64,000 nucleotides of DNA, from contig JAFSJX010000003.1 in assembly GCA_017449285.1 (NCBI GenBank), forward strand, positions 62,001-126,000, given 5' to 3'. The DNA is from Treponema sp. Its GTDB lineage: Bacteria > Spirochaetota > Spirochaetia > Treponematales > Treponemataceae. Under the pieces are notes generated by a model. It searched no databases, was not told the origin of the DNA, and worked only from the letters and a program-made list of their open reading frames with translations. Position numbers and translations under genes: made by a program. Below are positions 52,177 to 60,655 of the stretch, piece after piece. Position 1 is the stretch's first letter. Each line of letters starts with the position of its first letter.

Positions 52177-53262
52177 ATGGCAGAAGAATTTGAAACGAAT
52201 ACCGATAAGATACTTGCCGAGGCGATGCGTCAGAGCGAACGGATTGAAGCCGACATCAAGGTGAACCCGAAAAAATACCGCGTCCTCACAGGAGACCGCC
52301 CCACAGGAAGACTGCACATCGGGCATTATTTTGGCTCGCTCAAAAACCGGGTGCGCCTGTCAAAAATGGGCGTTCCCACGATGATTCTGATTGCGGACTA
52401 TCAGGTGCTGACCGACCACGACGCATACGACAAAATCAGTGAGAACACCAAGCAGCTCGTGATTGACTACCTTGCCGCGGGAATCGAGCCGGGCGAGAAC
52501 GTCTTCATCTATCCGCACAGCCACGTGCCGGAGGCGAACCAACTGATGATTCCGTTCCTTACGCTCGTCACCAACGCAGAGCTTTCCCGCAATCCCACCG
52601 TAAAGGACGAGATTGAAAAATCAACGATTCCTCTCAACGCGGGCATGTATACCTATCCCGTGCATCAGGCGGTGGACATCCTGTTCTGCAAGGGAAACGT
52701 CGTTCCCGTGGGAAAAGACCAGTTGCCGCATCTGGAGATGGCACGCGTGATTGCCCGCCGCTTTAACCATAAATTCTGCAAGAACGCAGAGCCTGTCTTC
52801 CCCGAGCCGCACGCGCTCCTTTCCAAAACGCCGATGATTATGGGCTTGGACGGCAGCGCGAAGATGTCTAAGTCGCTCGGAAACACAATCATGCTCTCCG
52901 CCACCGAGGACGAGACGGCAAAACTGCTCAAAAAAGCCAAGACCGACCAAGACCGACACATCACCTACGACCCCAAGAACCGCCCCGAAGTGGCAAACCT
53001 CTTGCGCCTTATCTCTCTCTGCACGGGCGAAGAGCCGGAAGCAATTGCGGAGCGCATTGGAGACGGTGGCGGCGGTGCGCTCAAGAACGAACTGACCGAA
53101 GCACTGAACGAACACCTGCGCCCCCTGCGCACAAAACGCGCCGAACTGGAACAGCAGCCCGAACTGATACGCACCGTGCTGAACGAAGGCATTGCCAAAG
53201 CGCGGGAAATCGCGCAGCAGACGCTCGCCGAAGTGCGCCACGTGATGAACATGGAGATATGA
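52177..53262 (+). CDS. trpS: tryptophanyl-tRNA synthetase
   Basis: The class I synthetase charges tRNA-Trp. The 361-residue protein has the HIGH-type motif PTGRLHIGHYFGSL and the KMSKS motif SAKMSKSLGNTI, with the AGMYTYPVHQAVDILF substrate region between. The N-terminal 25 residues precede the catalytic core. Start and leaderless promoter agree. A palindromic repeat follows the stop. Confidence 0.95.
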   Translation: MAEEFETNTDKILAEAMRQSERIEADIKVNPKKYRVLTGDRPTGRLHIGHYFGSLKNRVRLSKMGVPTMILIADYQVLTDHDAYDKISENTKQLVIDYLAAGIEPGENVFIYPHSHVPEANQLMIPFLTLVTNAELSRNPTVKDEIEKSTIPLNAGMYTYPVHQAVDILFCKGNVVPVGKDQLPHLEMARVIARRFNHKFCKNAEPVFPEPHALLSKTPMIMGLDGSAKMSKSLGNTIMLSATEDETAKLLKKAKTDQDRHITYDPKNRPEVANLLRLISLCTGEEPEAIAERIGDGGGGALKNELTEALNEHLRPLRTKRAELEQQPELIRTVLNEGIAKAREIAQQTLAEVRHVMNMEI

Positions 53263-53538
53263 GGCTTTGTCCCGTCCAAGGACGGGGCGGAGTGGTGAAA
53301 ACAGTTTACAATCCGCAAAAAGTAGGGTAATAGTATTGGCATGGACAAGGAAAAGTGTGCGGGCATAGGGAAGATTGTTCTTAATGCCGCTGATACGACG
53401 CATTGAGTTTACGCTTGCCAAGACGAAACAGGATATTGGTCATGTGTTTGAAGAGGCTTTAACCCGTAAAATCTGACAATAAGTTGGTTTATTTGCGGGA
53501 GAAAGACCTCGAAGCGGTCTAAACCGCCACCGCTCATA
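53263..53538. repeat. intergenic region with palindrome CCCGTCC-AA-GGACGGG
   Basis: The palindrome is at 53271-53286 in the context TTTGTCCCG...CGGGGC. It matches the element after ilvB (36431-36451) except for an A-T to T-A exchange in both arms that keeps pairing. The remaining bases of this stretch hold short broken frames and nothing I can assign. Confidence 0.6.
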
Positions 53539-54930
53539 TTACCCTGCAATCGCTTTCGCTACCCGCAGCAATTTCTCCCGCTCGTTCATCTTCGGATCGT
53601 CCAGTACGCACTGGAATAACTCGTTTAAAATGCGCCCGATTTGTTTTCCGGCGGGGATGCCGAGCGCGAGCAAATCTTTCCCGTTTACTGCCAAATCTTT
53701 GAGGCTGAGGGCTGATTTTTCGGCTTCCACGTGCTCGATGCGGTCGCGCAAATCGTTCAGGTTGCGCACGGTTTCAGAATTTGCTACGACGGGAACGCGG
53801 TGCATGCCGTAGATGTCGGCGTAGCGGAGCAGGAACAAATCTTCCACGTTTTCCATGCCCACGCGCACGACAAAGCGGCGGACGGCTGCGGCACTCCATG
53901 TCGGCTCGAAGAAGAACATGTGATTCTTTATCAAGTGGCAGACCGCGTCAATCTGCGCGTTGGAGAATTTGAGGCGGAACAGCACTTCGCGGGCGATGTC
54001 GGCGGATTTGGTTTCGTGTCCGTGGAAATGAACGAGTTCCACCGTCTGACCGCTGACCGTCTTTTGCTCAACGGTGCGCGTGGCGGTTTTTCCGATGTCG
54101 TGGAAGAGGGCGGAAAGGCACACAATCAGGTTGTCTTTGGGCGCGCCGTCACAGGCGTACAGGTTGTGGTCAAGCACGTCGAATTCGTGGAAGCCGCGCG
54201 CGTCAATCTGCGACACCCCGCGTCCTTCAGCCAGTTCGGGAATAAAATAGGCGAGAAGTCCCGTCTCTTCAAGGCGGTGCAAGCCTACGGACGGTACGGG
54301 CGACTGCACAATCTTGCAAAACTCATCGCGGAAGCGTTCGATAGAAATGGAATGGATTTTTTCCTGCACCGCCTCCTCTAAAATTGCTGAATATGTATCT
54401 TTTTGTATAACAAAATTGAGTTGCGAACTGAACCGAATCGCGCGAATGGGGCGAAGTCCGTCTTCAAGGAAACGGTCGCGCGGATTTCCCACGGTGCGGA
54501 TGATTTTTTTCTTGATGTCGCCCTGTCCGTCGTACAAATCAACGATTGTGCCGTCAGAAAGGCGCGCGGCGATGGCATTCATCGTAAAATCACGGCGGCT
54601 CAAATCGTCTTCGAGCGTGGCGGCGAATGAAACGCTGTCGGGATGGCGGCCGTCAGAGTAGCCCTGTTCGGTGCGATAAGTAGTCACTTCAATTTCTCGC
54701 TTCATGAAATGCACCGTGACCGTTCCGTGCGCGATGCCCGTGGGAATCACTTTATGGAAGATGCGCATTACGTCCGCAGGGTTTGCGTTGGTGGTCACAT
54801 CCCAGTCGGAAGCGTCCTTTCCCAAAAGCATGTCGCGTACCGCACCGCCCACAAGGTATGCCTCATAGCCGTTTTTTGAGAAAATTTCATGCATTTTTTT
54901 GAGTTCAACAGGAATTTTTACGCGATTCAT
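53539..54930 (-). CDS. CCA-adding enzyme / poly(A) polymerase family nucleotidyltransferase
   Basis: A 463-residue class II nucleotidyltransferase. Core motifs: YLVGGAVRDMLLGKDASDWDV with the metal-binding Asp pair (quoted in part: GGAVRDMLLG and DASDWDV), the RRDFTMNAIA motif and EDGLRPIRAIRFS. A C-terminal HD-type domain (FHDIGKTATRT, HGHETKSA) is present, as in bacterial CCA-adding enzymes that also trim. The tRNA genes in this window lack encoded CCA, so such an enzyme is required. The start follows TAAAAT by 6 bases. Confidence 0.88.
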   Translation of the reverse strand: MNRVKIPVELKKMHEIFSKNGYEAYLVGGAVRDMLLGKDASDWDVTTNANPADVMRIFHKVIPTGIAHGTVTVHFMKREIEVTTYRTEQGYSDGRHPDSVSFAATLEDDLSRRDFTMNAIAARLSDGTIVDLYDGQGDIKKKIIRTVGNPRDRFLEDGLRPIRAIRFSSQLNFVIQKDTYSAILEEAVQEKIHSISIERFRDEFCKIVQSPVPSVGLHRLEETGLLAYFIPELAEGRGVSQIDARGFHEFDVLDHNLYACDGAPKDNLIVCLSALFHDIGKTATRTVEQKTVSGQTVELVHFHGHETKSADIAREVLFRLKFSNAQIDAVCHLIKNHMFFFEPTWSAAAVRRFVVRVGMENVEDLFLLRYADIYGMHRVPVVANSETVRNLNDLRDRIEHVEAEKSALSLKDLAVNGKDLLALGIPAGKQIGRILNELFQCVLDDPKMNEREKLLRVAKAIAG

Positions 54931-54936
54931 GCTATC

Positions 54937-54942
54937 ATTTTA
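54937..54942 (-). promoter_or_regulatory. -10 box of the CCA-enzyme gene (leaderless type)
   Basis: Minus strand TGA-TAAAAT, then GATAGC and ATG 54930. No ribosome site. Confidence 0.55.
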
Positions 54943-54964
54943 TCAGAAAGGAAATATTTTTACT

Positions 54965-55729
54965 ATGCACATCGTCATTTTTACGGGCGGAGAAAGCCCC
55001 GAACCGAGCCTGACAGAAGCCTATTTTTCCGCTCGCAGGAGCGATTTTGTGATTGCGGCGGATTCTGGCATTCTTGCGTGGGAACTATACAACGCGCACT
55101 TTGGCGGGCTTTTTTCCCATAATGGTGCGCCGGACGCAATTCTTGGCGACATGGACAGCCTTTCTGACAAGGGGGCTGTGGATGCGCTTAAAAAATATCC
55201 CGCAGAGAGAATCCAGCGTTTTGTAGCGGACAAAGACTACACCGACACGGAACTTGCGCTGGAATACGCGCACAAGATTATCACCAGCGGCGGAAATGGC
55301 AATGGGAAGTCGCACTGGATTACGCTGGTGGGAGCGGGCGGGGGAAAGCGGCTTGACCATTTTCTTGGCGTGTTCGATTTGTTTGCGACAGAGTTGCGCC
55401 CTGATGCGTGGCTGGCAGGGGAGCAGTCGTTCTGGTATGCGGAAGCGGGCGCGTCATTTGAGGTGAGCAACATAGAACTGCGGGATATGATTTCCTTGGC
55501 ACGGACGACCACCGGGCGCAGGGGTGGCGACATTTTTTCTGATGGGCTTTTGTGGGAATACGGCGTGTTCAGAGAAGAAGGAATGCCGAGCATCAGCAAC
55601 AGAATCAAGCCCGCTTATCTTGAGGCGAAAAAGCCCGTAAAAATTACGGTGAGGGAAGGCGAATTTGTGCTGATTCTGCCGACAAAAGCGACTGTAAGCG
55701 TAGCGCAAGGGATTGGAGGGGTGGCGTAG
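54965..55729 (+). CDS. thiamine pyrophosphokinase
   Basis: The enzyme transfers pyrophosphate from ATP to thiamine. The 254-residue protein has FVIAADSGILAWE, ILGDMDSLSDKGA (metal-binding Asp residues) and DKDYTDTELALEYA, the three conserved acidic blocks, followed by GGGKRLDHFLG. The C-terminal beta-sandwich binds thiamine. The start at MHIVIFTGGE is preferred over upstream in-frame ATGs, which overlap the divergent promoter; AAAGGAAA lies about 12 bases upstream. Confidence 0.88.
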   Translation: MHIVIFTGGESPEPSLTEAYFSARRSDFVIAADSGILAWELYNAHFGGLFSHNGAPDAILGDMDSLSDKGAVDALKKYPAERIQRFVADKDYTDTELALEYAHKIITSGGNGNGKSHWITLVGAGGGKRLDHFLGVFDLFATELRPDAWLAGEQSFWYAEAGASFEVSNIELRDMISLARTTTGRRGGDIFSDGLLWEYGVFREEGMPSISNRIKPAYLEAKKPVKITVREGEFVLILPTKATVSVAQGIGGVA

Positions 55730-55757
55730 CCAGTGCCGCAAGGCGTGTGCGCCCGAA

Positions 55758-56204
55758 TTACGGATAGCCTAGCGATAGCAAATCGACAGTGCGCGAAAAA
55801 ACGGCGAATGTTGCCGCAAGAATCATCACCAAACCATAGGGAATCAGGCGAAAGAGAAATCGGGATTGTTTTTGCACGATGGTAAAGTACAGGCTTTCTG
55901 CGACTCCTGCCGCACAGAACAGAGCCAATGCGATAGAAGAGACGGTCATTCCCCACAGAATGATTTTTATGTTCACCTCCAGAAAATACTGCATGTTTGC
56001 GGAAATATAGTAGAGTATAAGTGCGATGGTCAGCAATCCGAGAAAGACCACTGCCCGACGGGTAAGGCGCAGAATCAGGGGAGTATGCTTTTTTGAGGCT
56101 GACGGCAATGAAAGCGGCTTGGAATTTTCAGAAACAAATTCCGTCTTGCCGTGTTCTAATCTTGCAATAGCATCGTCTTTCGGGGTATAATGAGCATCAC
56201 TCAT
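55758..56204 (-). CDS. small membrane protein of unknown function
   Basis: A 148-residue protein with a polar N-terminal 45 residues and three hydrophobic helices (AVVFLGLLTIALILYYISA, IILWGMTVSSIALALFCAA, LIPYGLVMILAATFAVF). No known domain is recognised. The start ATG 56204 lies 6 bases after TATAAT, on a divergent promoter shared with the next gene. Confidence 0.65.
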   Translation of the reverse strand: MSDAHYTPKDDAIARLEHGKTEFVSENSKPLSLPSASKKHTPLILRLTRRAVVFLGLLTIALILYYISANMQYFLEVNIKIILWGMTVSSIALALFCAAGVAESLYFTIVQKQSRFLFRLIPYGLVMILAATFAVFSRTVDLLSLGYP

Positions 56205-56210
56205 ATTTCT

Positions 56211-56218
56211 ATTATACT
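56211..56218. promoter_or_regulatory. overlapping divergent -10 boxes
   Basis: Minus strand TATAAT (56216-56211), ATG after 6 bases (leaderless). Plus strand TATACT (56213-56218), ATG after 13 bases, with AAAGG as ribosome site. The two boxes share four base pairs, so the promoters should exclude each other. Confidence 0.65.
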
Positions 56219-56231
56219 GAAAAGGCGTGTT

Positions 56232-57170
56232 ATGAAAAAGATACTAAAATCTTTATTTTTGACTTTACTTTGTCTGATTCTGGTTGGCGGTGCAGTTTTC
56301 TATTTAGGCTGGGTGCAGTTCAAGGTGAAGACGGACGAGTGCGGTGTGCTTGTGTCTAAGACAAGCGGCGTATATCCGCAGGTGATTGAAAAAGGCGTGT
56401 TCTGCTGGCGTTGGGAGCCGCTTCTTCCGACGAACGCAAAACTGATGACGTTTCAGTTAAAACCACACGTGTACTCGAAATCGGTGCGCGGAAGTTTGCC
56501 GTCTGCGGAGGTGTATGCCGCTCAGTTAAAGGGCGCGCCAGAATTCGCCTATAAATTTGATTTTGACATTTCACTTAAAGTGGGAAAAAAGGCTCTGCTT
56601 GAAAAGGCGGCGGATTCGGAGATTACGAGCAGTGATGAACTGGATTCCCATCTTAATCGCACGGCAGACCGTCTTGCGGAACTGATTGCTGAATATTTTA
56701 TTTTGGCGAGCGCAGAAGACCCGACAAAGATTGCGACAGCCCGCAGTAAGGAGCAGATTCTTAGCGGAATCGGTTCGGCGGCAGACCTCGGGGATGTGGA
56801 GGTGGTCTCCATCTTTGTGAAGAATGCGCAGATTCCTGATGCGACGTTGTACAACCGTGCAAAACAGACCTACATGACGTTTCAGGACTACGTGGACGAG
56901 GCTCTGACAAAGTCTGCGCAGCATCAGGCAGACACGATTCTTTCTGACAACCGTGCCGTAAGCCGTCTGACGCAAATTGGCGAGACGCTCAAAAAATACC
57001 CGGAGCTGACGGATATTCTTAAAAACGGCGATTCCGTTGAATTTATCAACTCACTTAACAGCACGGTGGGCGGTACAAGCGGCACGGACGCTGTGTTTTC
57101 TGCCCCCCGGAATCAGAACACAGAAGCGGAAAAAAACGCACCTCAGAACGCAAGCGCGGACGGAGAGTAG
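56232..57170 (+). CDS. membrane-anchored protein, possibly SPFH/band-7-like
   Basis: A 312-residue protein with an N-terminal helix (SLFLTLLCLILVGGAVFYLGW) followed by TDECGVLVSKTSGVYPQVIEKGVF, which has the style of the first strands of SPFH/prohibitin domains. A helical region (ALLEKAADSEITSSDELDSH and later) and a Asn/Ala-rich tail complete it. Weak resemblance only. It lies 2 bases before the chorismate mutase gene, suggesting one operon. Confidence 0.5.
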   Translation: MKKILKSLFLTLLCLILVGGAVFYLGWVQFKVKTDECGVLVSKTSGVYPQVIEKGVFCWRWEPLLPTNAKLMTFQLKPHVYSKSVRGSLPSAEVYAAQLKGAPEFAYKFDFDISLKVGKKALLEKAADSEITSSDELDSHLNRTADRLAELIAEYFILASAEDPTKIATARSKEQILSGIGSAADLGDVEVVSIFVKNAQIPDATLYNRAKQTYMTFQDYVDEALTKSAQHQADTILSDNRAVSRLTQIGETLKKYPELTDILKNGDSVEFINSLNSTVGGTSGTDAVFSAPRNQNTEAEKNAPQNASADGE

Positions 57171-57172
57171 GC

Positions 57173-57550
57173 ATGGAAAAACGTCTTTATGGCTTGCGCG
57201 GAGCGTCTGGCGCGGAGAACACGCGGGAATCAGTGCAAAAAGGGGTGACGGAATTGTGCCGCGCGCTTTTTTCTGACAATGCGCTTTCCCCCGATGACAT
57301 CGTTTCCGTTCACTTTACGCTGACCAAAGATTTGACCGCGCTCAACCCTGCGTTTGCCCTGCGTCACGGAGACGTGGGGATTGATGTGAGCCGTTGCGCT
57401 CTGTTTACGTCACAGGAAGCGGATATTACAGGCGCGCCTTCGGGAATGATTCGCGTGCTGGTTCATGCCTATCTGGAAGAGGGTGCGCAGCCAAAGCACG
57501 TCTATATCAACGGCGCAGAAAAACTTCGTCCCGACTTTGTGAGAAAATAA
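57173..57550 (+). CDS. aroH: chorismate mutase, AroH type
   Basis: The monofunctional chorismate mutase converts chorismate to prephenate for phenylalanine and tyrosine synthesis. The 125-residue protein matches the Bacillus AroH trimer type: YGLRGASGAENTRESV at the N-terminus (catalytic Arg), FTLTKDLTALNPAFALR, and SGMIRVLVHAYL (second catalytic Arg), then HVYINGAEKLRPDF. Starts 2 bases after the preceding stop. Confidence 0.9.
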   Translation: MEKRLYGLRGASGAENTRESVQKGVTELCRALFSDNALSPDDIVSVHFTLTKDLTALNPAFALRHGDVGIDVSRCALFTSQEADITGAPSGMIRVLVHAYLEEGAQPKHVYINGAEKLRPDFVRK

Positions 57551-57650
57551 TCTGCGGTAATCGGCGAAATCTGCGGATACCATACTTGACAAAAAAAATT
57601 GATATGAATCTGCATGAATTGTGAAATCTGCGGGTAAATATACTTGACAC
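57549..57650. repeat. AATCTGCGG-type repeats between aroH and tRNA-Thr
   Basis: Units AATCTGCGG, AAATCTGCGGATA and AAATCTGCGGGTA occur here, the latter two each followed by ATACTTGACA, making an imperfect direct repeat of about 30 bases (57567-57596 and 57622-57650). The second copy supplies the -35 of the tRNA promoter. Confidence 0.6.
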
Positions 57651-57673
57651 ATTCGCTCGGATTCTGTTATAGT
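57644..57673 (+). promoter_or_regulatory. promoter of tRNA-Thr and tRNA-Tyr
   Basis: TTGACA (57644-57649) with TTATAG (17-base spacer) or TATAGT (18-base spacer), about 24 bases before tRNA-Thr. Confidence 0.75.
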
Positions 57674-57696
57674 AACGTACGTTCGTAAGAACATTT

Positions 57697-57769
57697 GCTG
57701 CCTTAGCTCAGCTGGTAGAGCACGTGATTTGTAATCTCGGGGTCGTGGGTCCAAATCCTACAGGCAGCT
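57697..57769 (+). tRNA. tRNA-Thr(TGT)
   Basis: Cloverleaf with acceptor GCTGCCT/AGGCAGC, D-arm GCTC/GAGC, anticodon loop TTTGTAA (anticodon TGT), and T-arm GTGGG/CCTAC. One T-T mismatch sits in the anticodon stem, and the T-loop starts TCCAAAT. Discriminator T, CCA not encoded. Confidence 0.9.
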
Positions 57770-57775
57770 TAAAAC

Positions 57776-57857
57776 GGGGAGTTTCCCGAGTGGTCAAAGG
57801 GGACAGACTGTAAATCTGCTGGCTCCGCCTTCGTAGGTTCGAATCCTACACTCCCCA
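57776..57857 (+). tRNA. tRNA-Tyr(GTA)
   Basis: Acceptor GGGGAGT/ACTCCCC, anticodon loop CTGTAAA (anticodon GTA), a long variable arm (CTGGCTCCGCCTTCG) and T-arm GTAGG-TTCGAAT-CCTAC. Discriminator A, CCA not encoded. Confidence 0.93.
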
Positions 57858-57860
57858 AAA

Positions 57861-57892
57861 GGGTCTTGAGTTTATCTTGAGACCCTTTTTTT
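57861..57892 (+). terminator. intrinsic terminator after the tRNA pair
   Basis: GGGTCT...AGACCC hairpin (57861-57885) followed directly by TTTTTTT. Confidence 0.85.
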
Positions 57893-57969
57893 ATCCTCAG
57901 CACCGATGGCAGTTCTGAAAATTCCGCAAGCGGGAACTTCAAACTAGCAGCCTGTTTTTGTGAGGCGAT

Positions 57970-58425
57970 ATGACTTTCTACGATAACGGTCTTCATTTTT
58001 CTTGTCAGCGATGCTCCAATTGCTGCCGAATTGATCCAGGCTATGTTTATCTTTCCCGCGCAGATTTGACAAATCTTTGTCAAAGGTTTAAAATGTCCGT
58101 AAAAGAATTTGTGCATGTCTACTGTCGGTGGGTGCATTATTATGACGATACCGATGTTCTTTGCCTGAAAGAAAGGACAAATTACGATTGCATTCTCTGG
58201 GACAACGGCTGCACTGCATACGAAGCCCGTCCTGTGCAATGCTCCACTTTTCCGTTCTGGACATGGATTCTGGAGAGCGGGAAGCAGTGGAAAGAATGCT
58301 CGCAGGACTGTCCGGGAATCAACACAGGTCGTCTGTGGTCTAAAGAAGAAATTGAAGCGCAGCGCAAAAGATATGAGCAAAATCTGCCGATACATAAGAG
58401 TGAACTTATGATGGAGTTGCAGTAG
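57970..58425 (+). CDS. YkgJ-family cysteine-cluster protein
   Basis: A 151-residue protein of the CxxCxxCC type: SCQRCSNCCRIDPGYVYLS at the start, then CILWDNGCTAYEARPVQCSTFPFW and CSQDCPGI. These Cys residues form a metal or iron-sulfur site in the family; the biochemical role is unsettled. It shares one base with the next gene (TAGTG), so the pair is translationally coupled. Confidence 0.85.
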   Translation: MTFYDNGLHFSCQRCSNCCRIDPGYVYLSRADLTNLCQRFKMSVKEFVHVYCRWVHYYDDTDVLCLKERTNYDCILWDNGCTAYEARPVQCSTFPFWTWILESGKQWKECSQDCPGINTGRLWSKEEIEAQRKRYEQNLPIHKSELMMELQ

Positions 58426-59363
58426 TGAACATTCATTTTTGGGGTGTCAGGGGGTCTTTGCCGGCTCCCCTTACTCCGCAGCAGATACGAGCAAAAATCT
58501 CAGCAGCAATTCAGCGCGTTCAGCCGAAAGACATTGCGACAGAAGATGCTCGTGAGCGTTTCATAGCATCTCTGCCCTCATGGTTGTACGGAACGACGGG
58601 AGGAAACACTCCTTGTATAGAAGTGACATCCTCTGGCGGCACAAAAATCATTCTGGACGCAGGTACGGGAATCCGTATGCTCGGAAAATATGGTGAGCCG
58701 CCAAAGGATATGCGCTACAATATTTTGCTCTCCCATTTCCACTGGGATCATATTCAGGGACTGCCTTTTTTTGACCCGCTGTACAATGAAAAATCGGTCA
58801 TCAATTTTTATTCCCCGTTTGACAATATGCAGTCATTGTTCCATGAACAGATGCGCGAGCCTTTCTACCCGGTCACAATGGAAACTTGCACTCAGCATCT
58901 TTCGTTCAATACGATTGAGCAGAAAAAAGACGTGATGATTGGTGACGTGCAGGTAAGGACGATTGAAATGCCGCATCCAGGAAAATCCTTTGCCTATTCG
59001 CTAATTGAGGGCGACCGTAAATTCGTTTATGCAACAGATATAGAATTGAACCATCCCGACTTTGAGCGTACAAAAGAACACGATGCTTTTTTTATGAACG
59101 CAGACGCGTTGGTTATTGATTCGCAGTATACGGTCGAGGAGGCTTATGCGAAGCAGGGGTGGGGGCATTCTGCGTTCTGCTATGCGATTGACTTTGCGGT
59201 AGCATGGAAAGTCAAAAAGCTGTATCTTTTCCATCATGACCCTATGTATGATGATAGGAAACTAAACTCAATTCTTCAGTCCGCTCTTTGGTATGCAGAT
59301 TACAGCGCGAAAAATGCCGTGCAAATCGAGCTTGCTATGGAAGGAGTGGAATTTAAACTATGA
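58425..59363 (+). CDS. metallo-beta-lactamase-fold hydrolase, cytosolic
   Basis: A 312-residue protein beginning at GTG 58425 (NIHFWGVRGSLPAP). Metal ligands are in LLSHFHWDHIQGLPFF, with Asp in FVYATDIE and His in MPHPGKSF and LFHHDPMYDD. GTTGGNTPCIEV is characteristic of the YycJ/PhnP-related phosphodiesterase-like group. Coupled by overlaps to the genes on both sides. The substrate is not known; cyclic nucleotide or nucleic-acid phosphodiester hydrolysis are possibilities. Confidence 0.82.
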   Translation: MNIHFWGVRGSLPAPLTPQQIRAKISAAIQRVQPKDIATEDARERFIASLPSWLYGTTGGNTPCIEVTSSGGTKIILDAGTGIRMLGKYGEPPKDMRYNILLSHFHWDHIQGLPFFDPLYNEKSVINFYSPFDNMQSLFHEQMREPFYPVTMETCTQHLSFNTIEQKKDVMIGDVQVRTIEMPHPGKSFAYSLIEGDRKFVYATDIELNHPDFERTKEHDAFFMNADALVIDSQYTVEEAYAKQGWGHSAFCYAIDFAVAWKVKKLYLFHHDPMYDDRKLNSILQSALWYADYSAKNAVQIELAMEGVEFKL

Positions 59364-59566
59364 ATTTTGACTCCCTTCTTCTAAGTGACGTTGATGATTT
59401 GCAGTTGACCTATACGTTCTCCAAGCAGGAACTGCGGATTCTGGCACGTTTTATCCGACTTCATCAGGAACAGATTCCCGAAGGTCTGGAAGATTTTGCG
59501 GGTGCGGTGGAAAAAGCGATGTATGATTCCATGTCAATTGATGAGGCGGAAGTATTTTATTCATGA
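59360..59566 (+). CDS. small conserved acidic protein
   Basis: A 68-residue acidic helical protein (LQLTYTFSKQELRILARFIR, then LEDFAGAVEKAMYDSM). ATGA overlaps connect it to both neighbours, which argues for real expression. No family is recognised. Its place before mltG, dnaG and rpoD suggests a housekeeping operon member. Confidence 0.65.
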   Translation: MNFDSLLLSDVDDLQLTYTFSKQELRILARFIRLHQEQIPEGLEDFAGAVEKAMYDSMSIDEAEVFYS

Positions 59567-60654
59567 AAAAAAAATCATCGGTCAAAACAGGTCTGATTCT
59601 CTTGTGCGCTGTTTCCGTGCTGCTCGCGCTTTGTGCCGCAGTTTTTGCGGCGGGATTGCATCTGCTTTCTCCTGCGACTGATGCAGGTGAGGAGCGGGTT
59701 TCCCGCATTGAGATTCCTTCGGGAACTGGAGTGCGCGCCGTTGCGTCCATGCTTGCGCAGAAACAACTTATCCGCTCCGAAAAAATGTTCTACATTGCGG
59801 CGCGGTATCCCGTAATTGTCCGCAGGAATCATCCATTCATGCTGAAGTCAGGTGTCTATCCTGTTTCCAGCGCGATGAGCGTCCACGAGATTCTTGACTT
59901 GCTTGAATCTGGCAAACAGGAGTACATCAAGACGGTCATTCCGGAAGGGCTTACGCTAAGCAAAATTGCCGCTGAACTGGAAGAAAACGGCGTATGCGGT
60001 GCGGACGAATTCAAATCGGCAGCCCGTTCCCCGGCACTGCTTTCCGAATACAAGATTCCTGCGGAGAATTTTGAGGGGTATCTTTTTCCCGACACCTATT
60101 TTTTTACGCCGATGATGCGTGCTGAGGATGTGCTACGTATGATGGCAGACACGTTCTTTAAGCGTATACAAACACTGGAAATCGCCCCGTCAAAAGGCGG
60201 CGGGAATGTTTCACCAGAGCAACTGCATCAGATTGTCATTCTTGCGTCGATTGTTGAGCGAGAATATCGGATAGATAGCGAAGCACCTCTGATTGCGAGC
60301 GTGTTTACCAACAGAATCAAAGTGAACAGCGGTCTGTATTCGTGTGCGACGATTGAATACATCATCACAGAAATCATGGGAAAGCCTCATCCCGATGTAA
60401 TTACTTACGATGACCTTAAAATTGACAATCCCTACAACACCTACAAATGGGCGGGGCTGACACCCGGACCGATTTCAAATCCTGGCATGGTCGCGCTACA
60501 GGCCGCCGCAAATCCACCCGCAACGGACTATTTCTATTTTACGCTCACCGATTCGGCTGCTGGAAGTCACACGTTTACTGAATCGCTCAGTTCTCATGCC
60601 CAGGCGGGCGCACAGTTCAAATTCAGGACAAAAAAGGCGGCGGCATCAAAGTAA
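59563..60654 (+). CDS. mltG: endolytic peptidoglycan transglycosylase
   Basis: MltG cuts growing glycan strands and limits their length. The 363-residue protein has an N-terminal membrane helix (TGLILLCAVSVLLALCAAVFA), a LysM-like segment (IPSGTGVRAVASMLAQ) and the catalytic YceG domain: PEGLTLSKIA, GYLFPDTYFF, and ILASIVEREYRIDSEAPLIA with the active-site Glu. The start overlaps the previous stop (ATGA). Confidence 0.93.
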   Translation: MKKKSSVKTGLILLCAVSVLLALCAAVFAAGLHLLSPATDAGEERVSRIEIPSGTGVRAVASMLAQKQLIRSEKMFYIAARYPVIVRRNHPFMLKSGVYPVSSAMSVHEILDLLESGKQEYIKTVIPEGLTLSKIAAELEENGVCGADEFKSAARSPALLSEYKIPAENFEGYLFPDTYFFTPMMRAEDVLRMMADTFFKRIQTLEIAPSKGGGNVSPEQLHQIVILASIVEREYRIDSEAPLIASVFTNRIKVNSGLYSCATIEYIITEIMGKPHPDVITYDDLKIDNPYNTYKWAGLTPGPISNPGMVALQAAANPPATDYFYFTLTDSAAGSHTFTESLSSHAQAGAQFKFRTKKAAASK

Positions 60655-60655
60655 G

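Noticed and set aside
53300-53460. Possible short protein gene between trpS and the CCA-enzyme gene
   Set aside because: Frames are broken by stops and show no ribosome site or recognisable motif.
57549-57650. CRISPR-like short repeats between aroH and tRNA-Thr
   Set aside because: Units are few, imperfect and unequally spaced, and no cas gene is near; they belong to a dispersed repeat family.
57769-58395. Long minus-strand frame ending in GFEPTKAEPADLQSVPFDHS
   Set aside because: This ending is the well-known spurious translation of the antisense of a tRNA-Tyr gene. The rest is antisense to the YkgJ gene.
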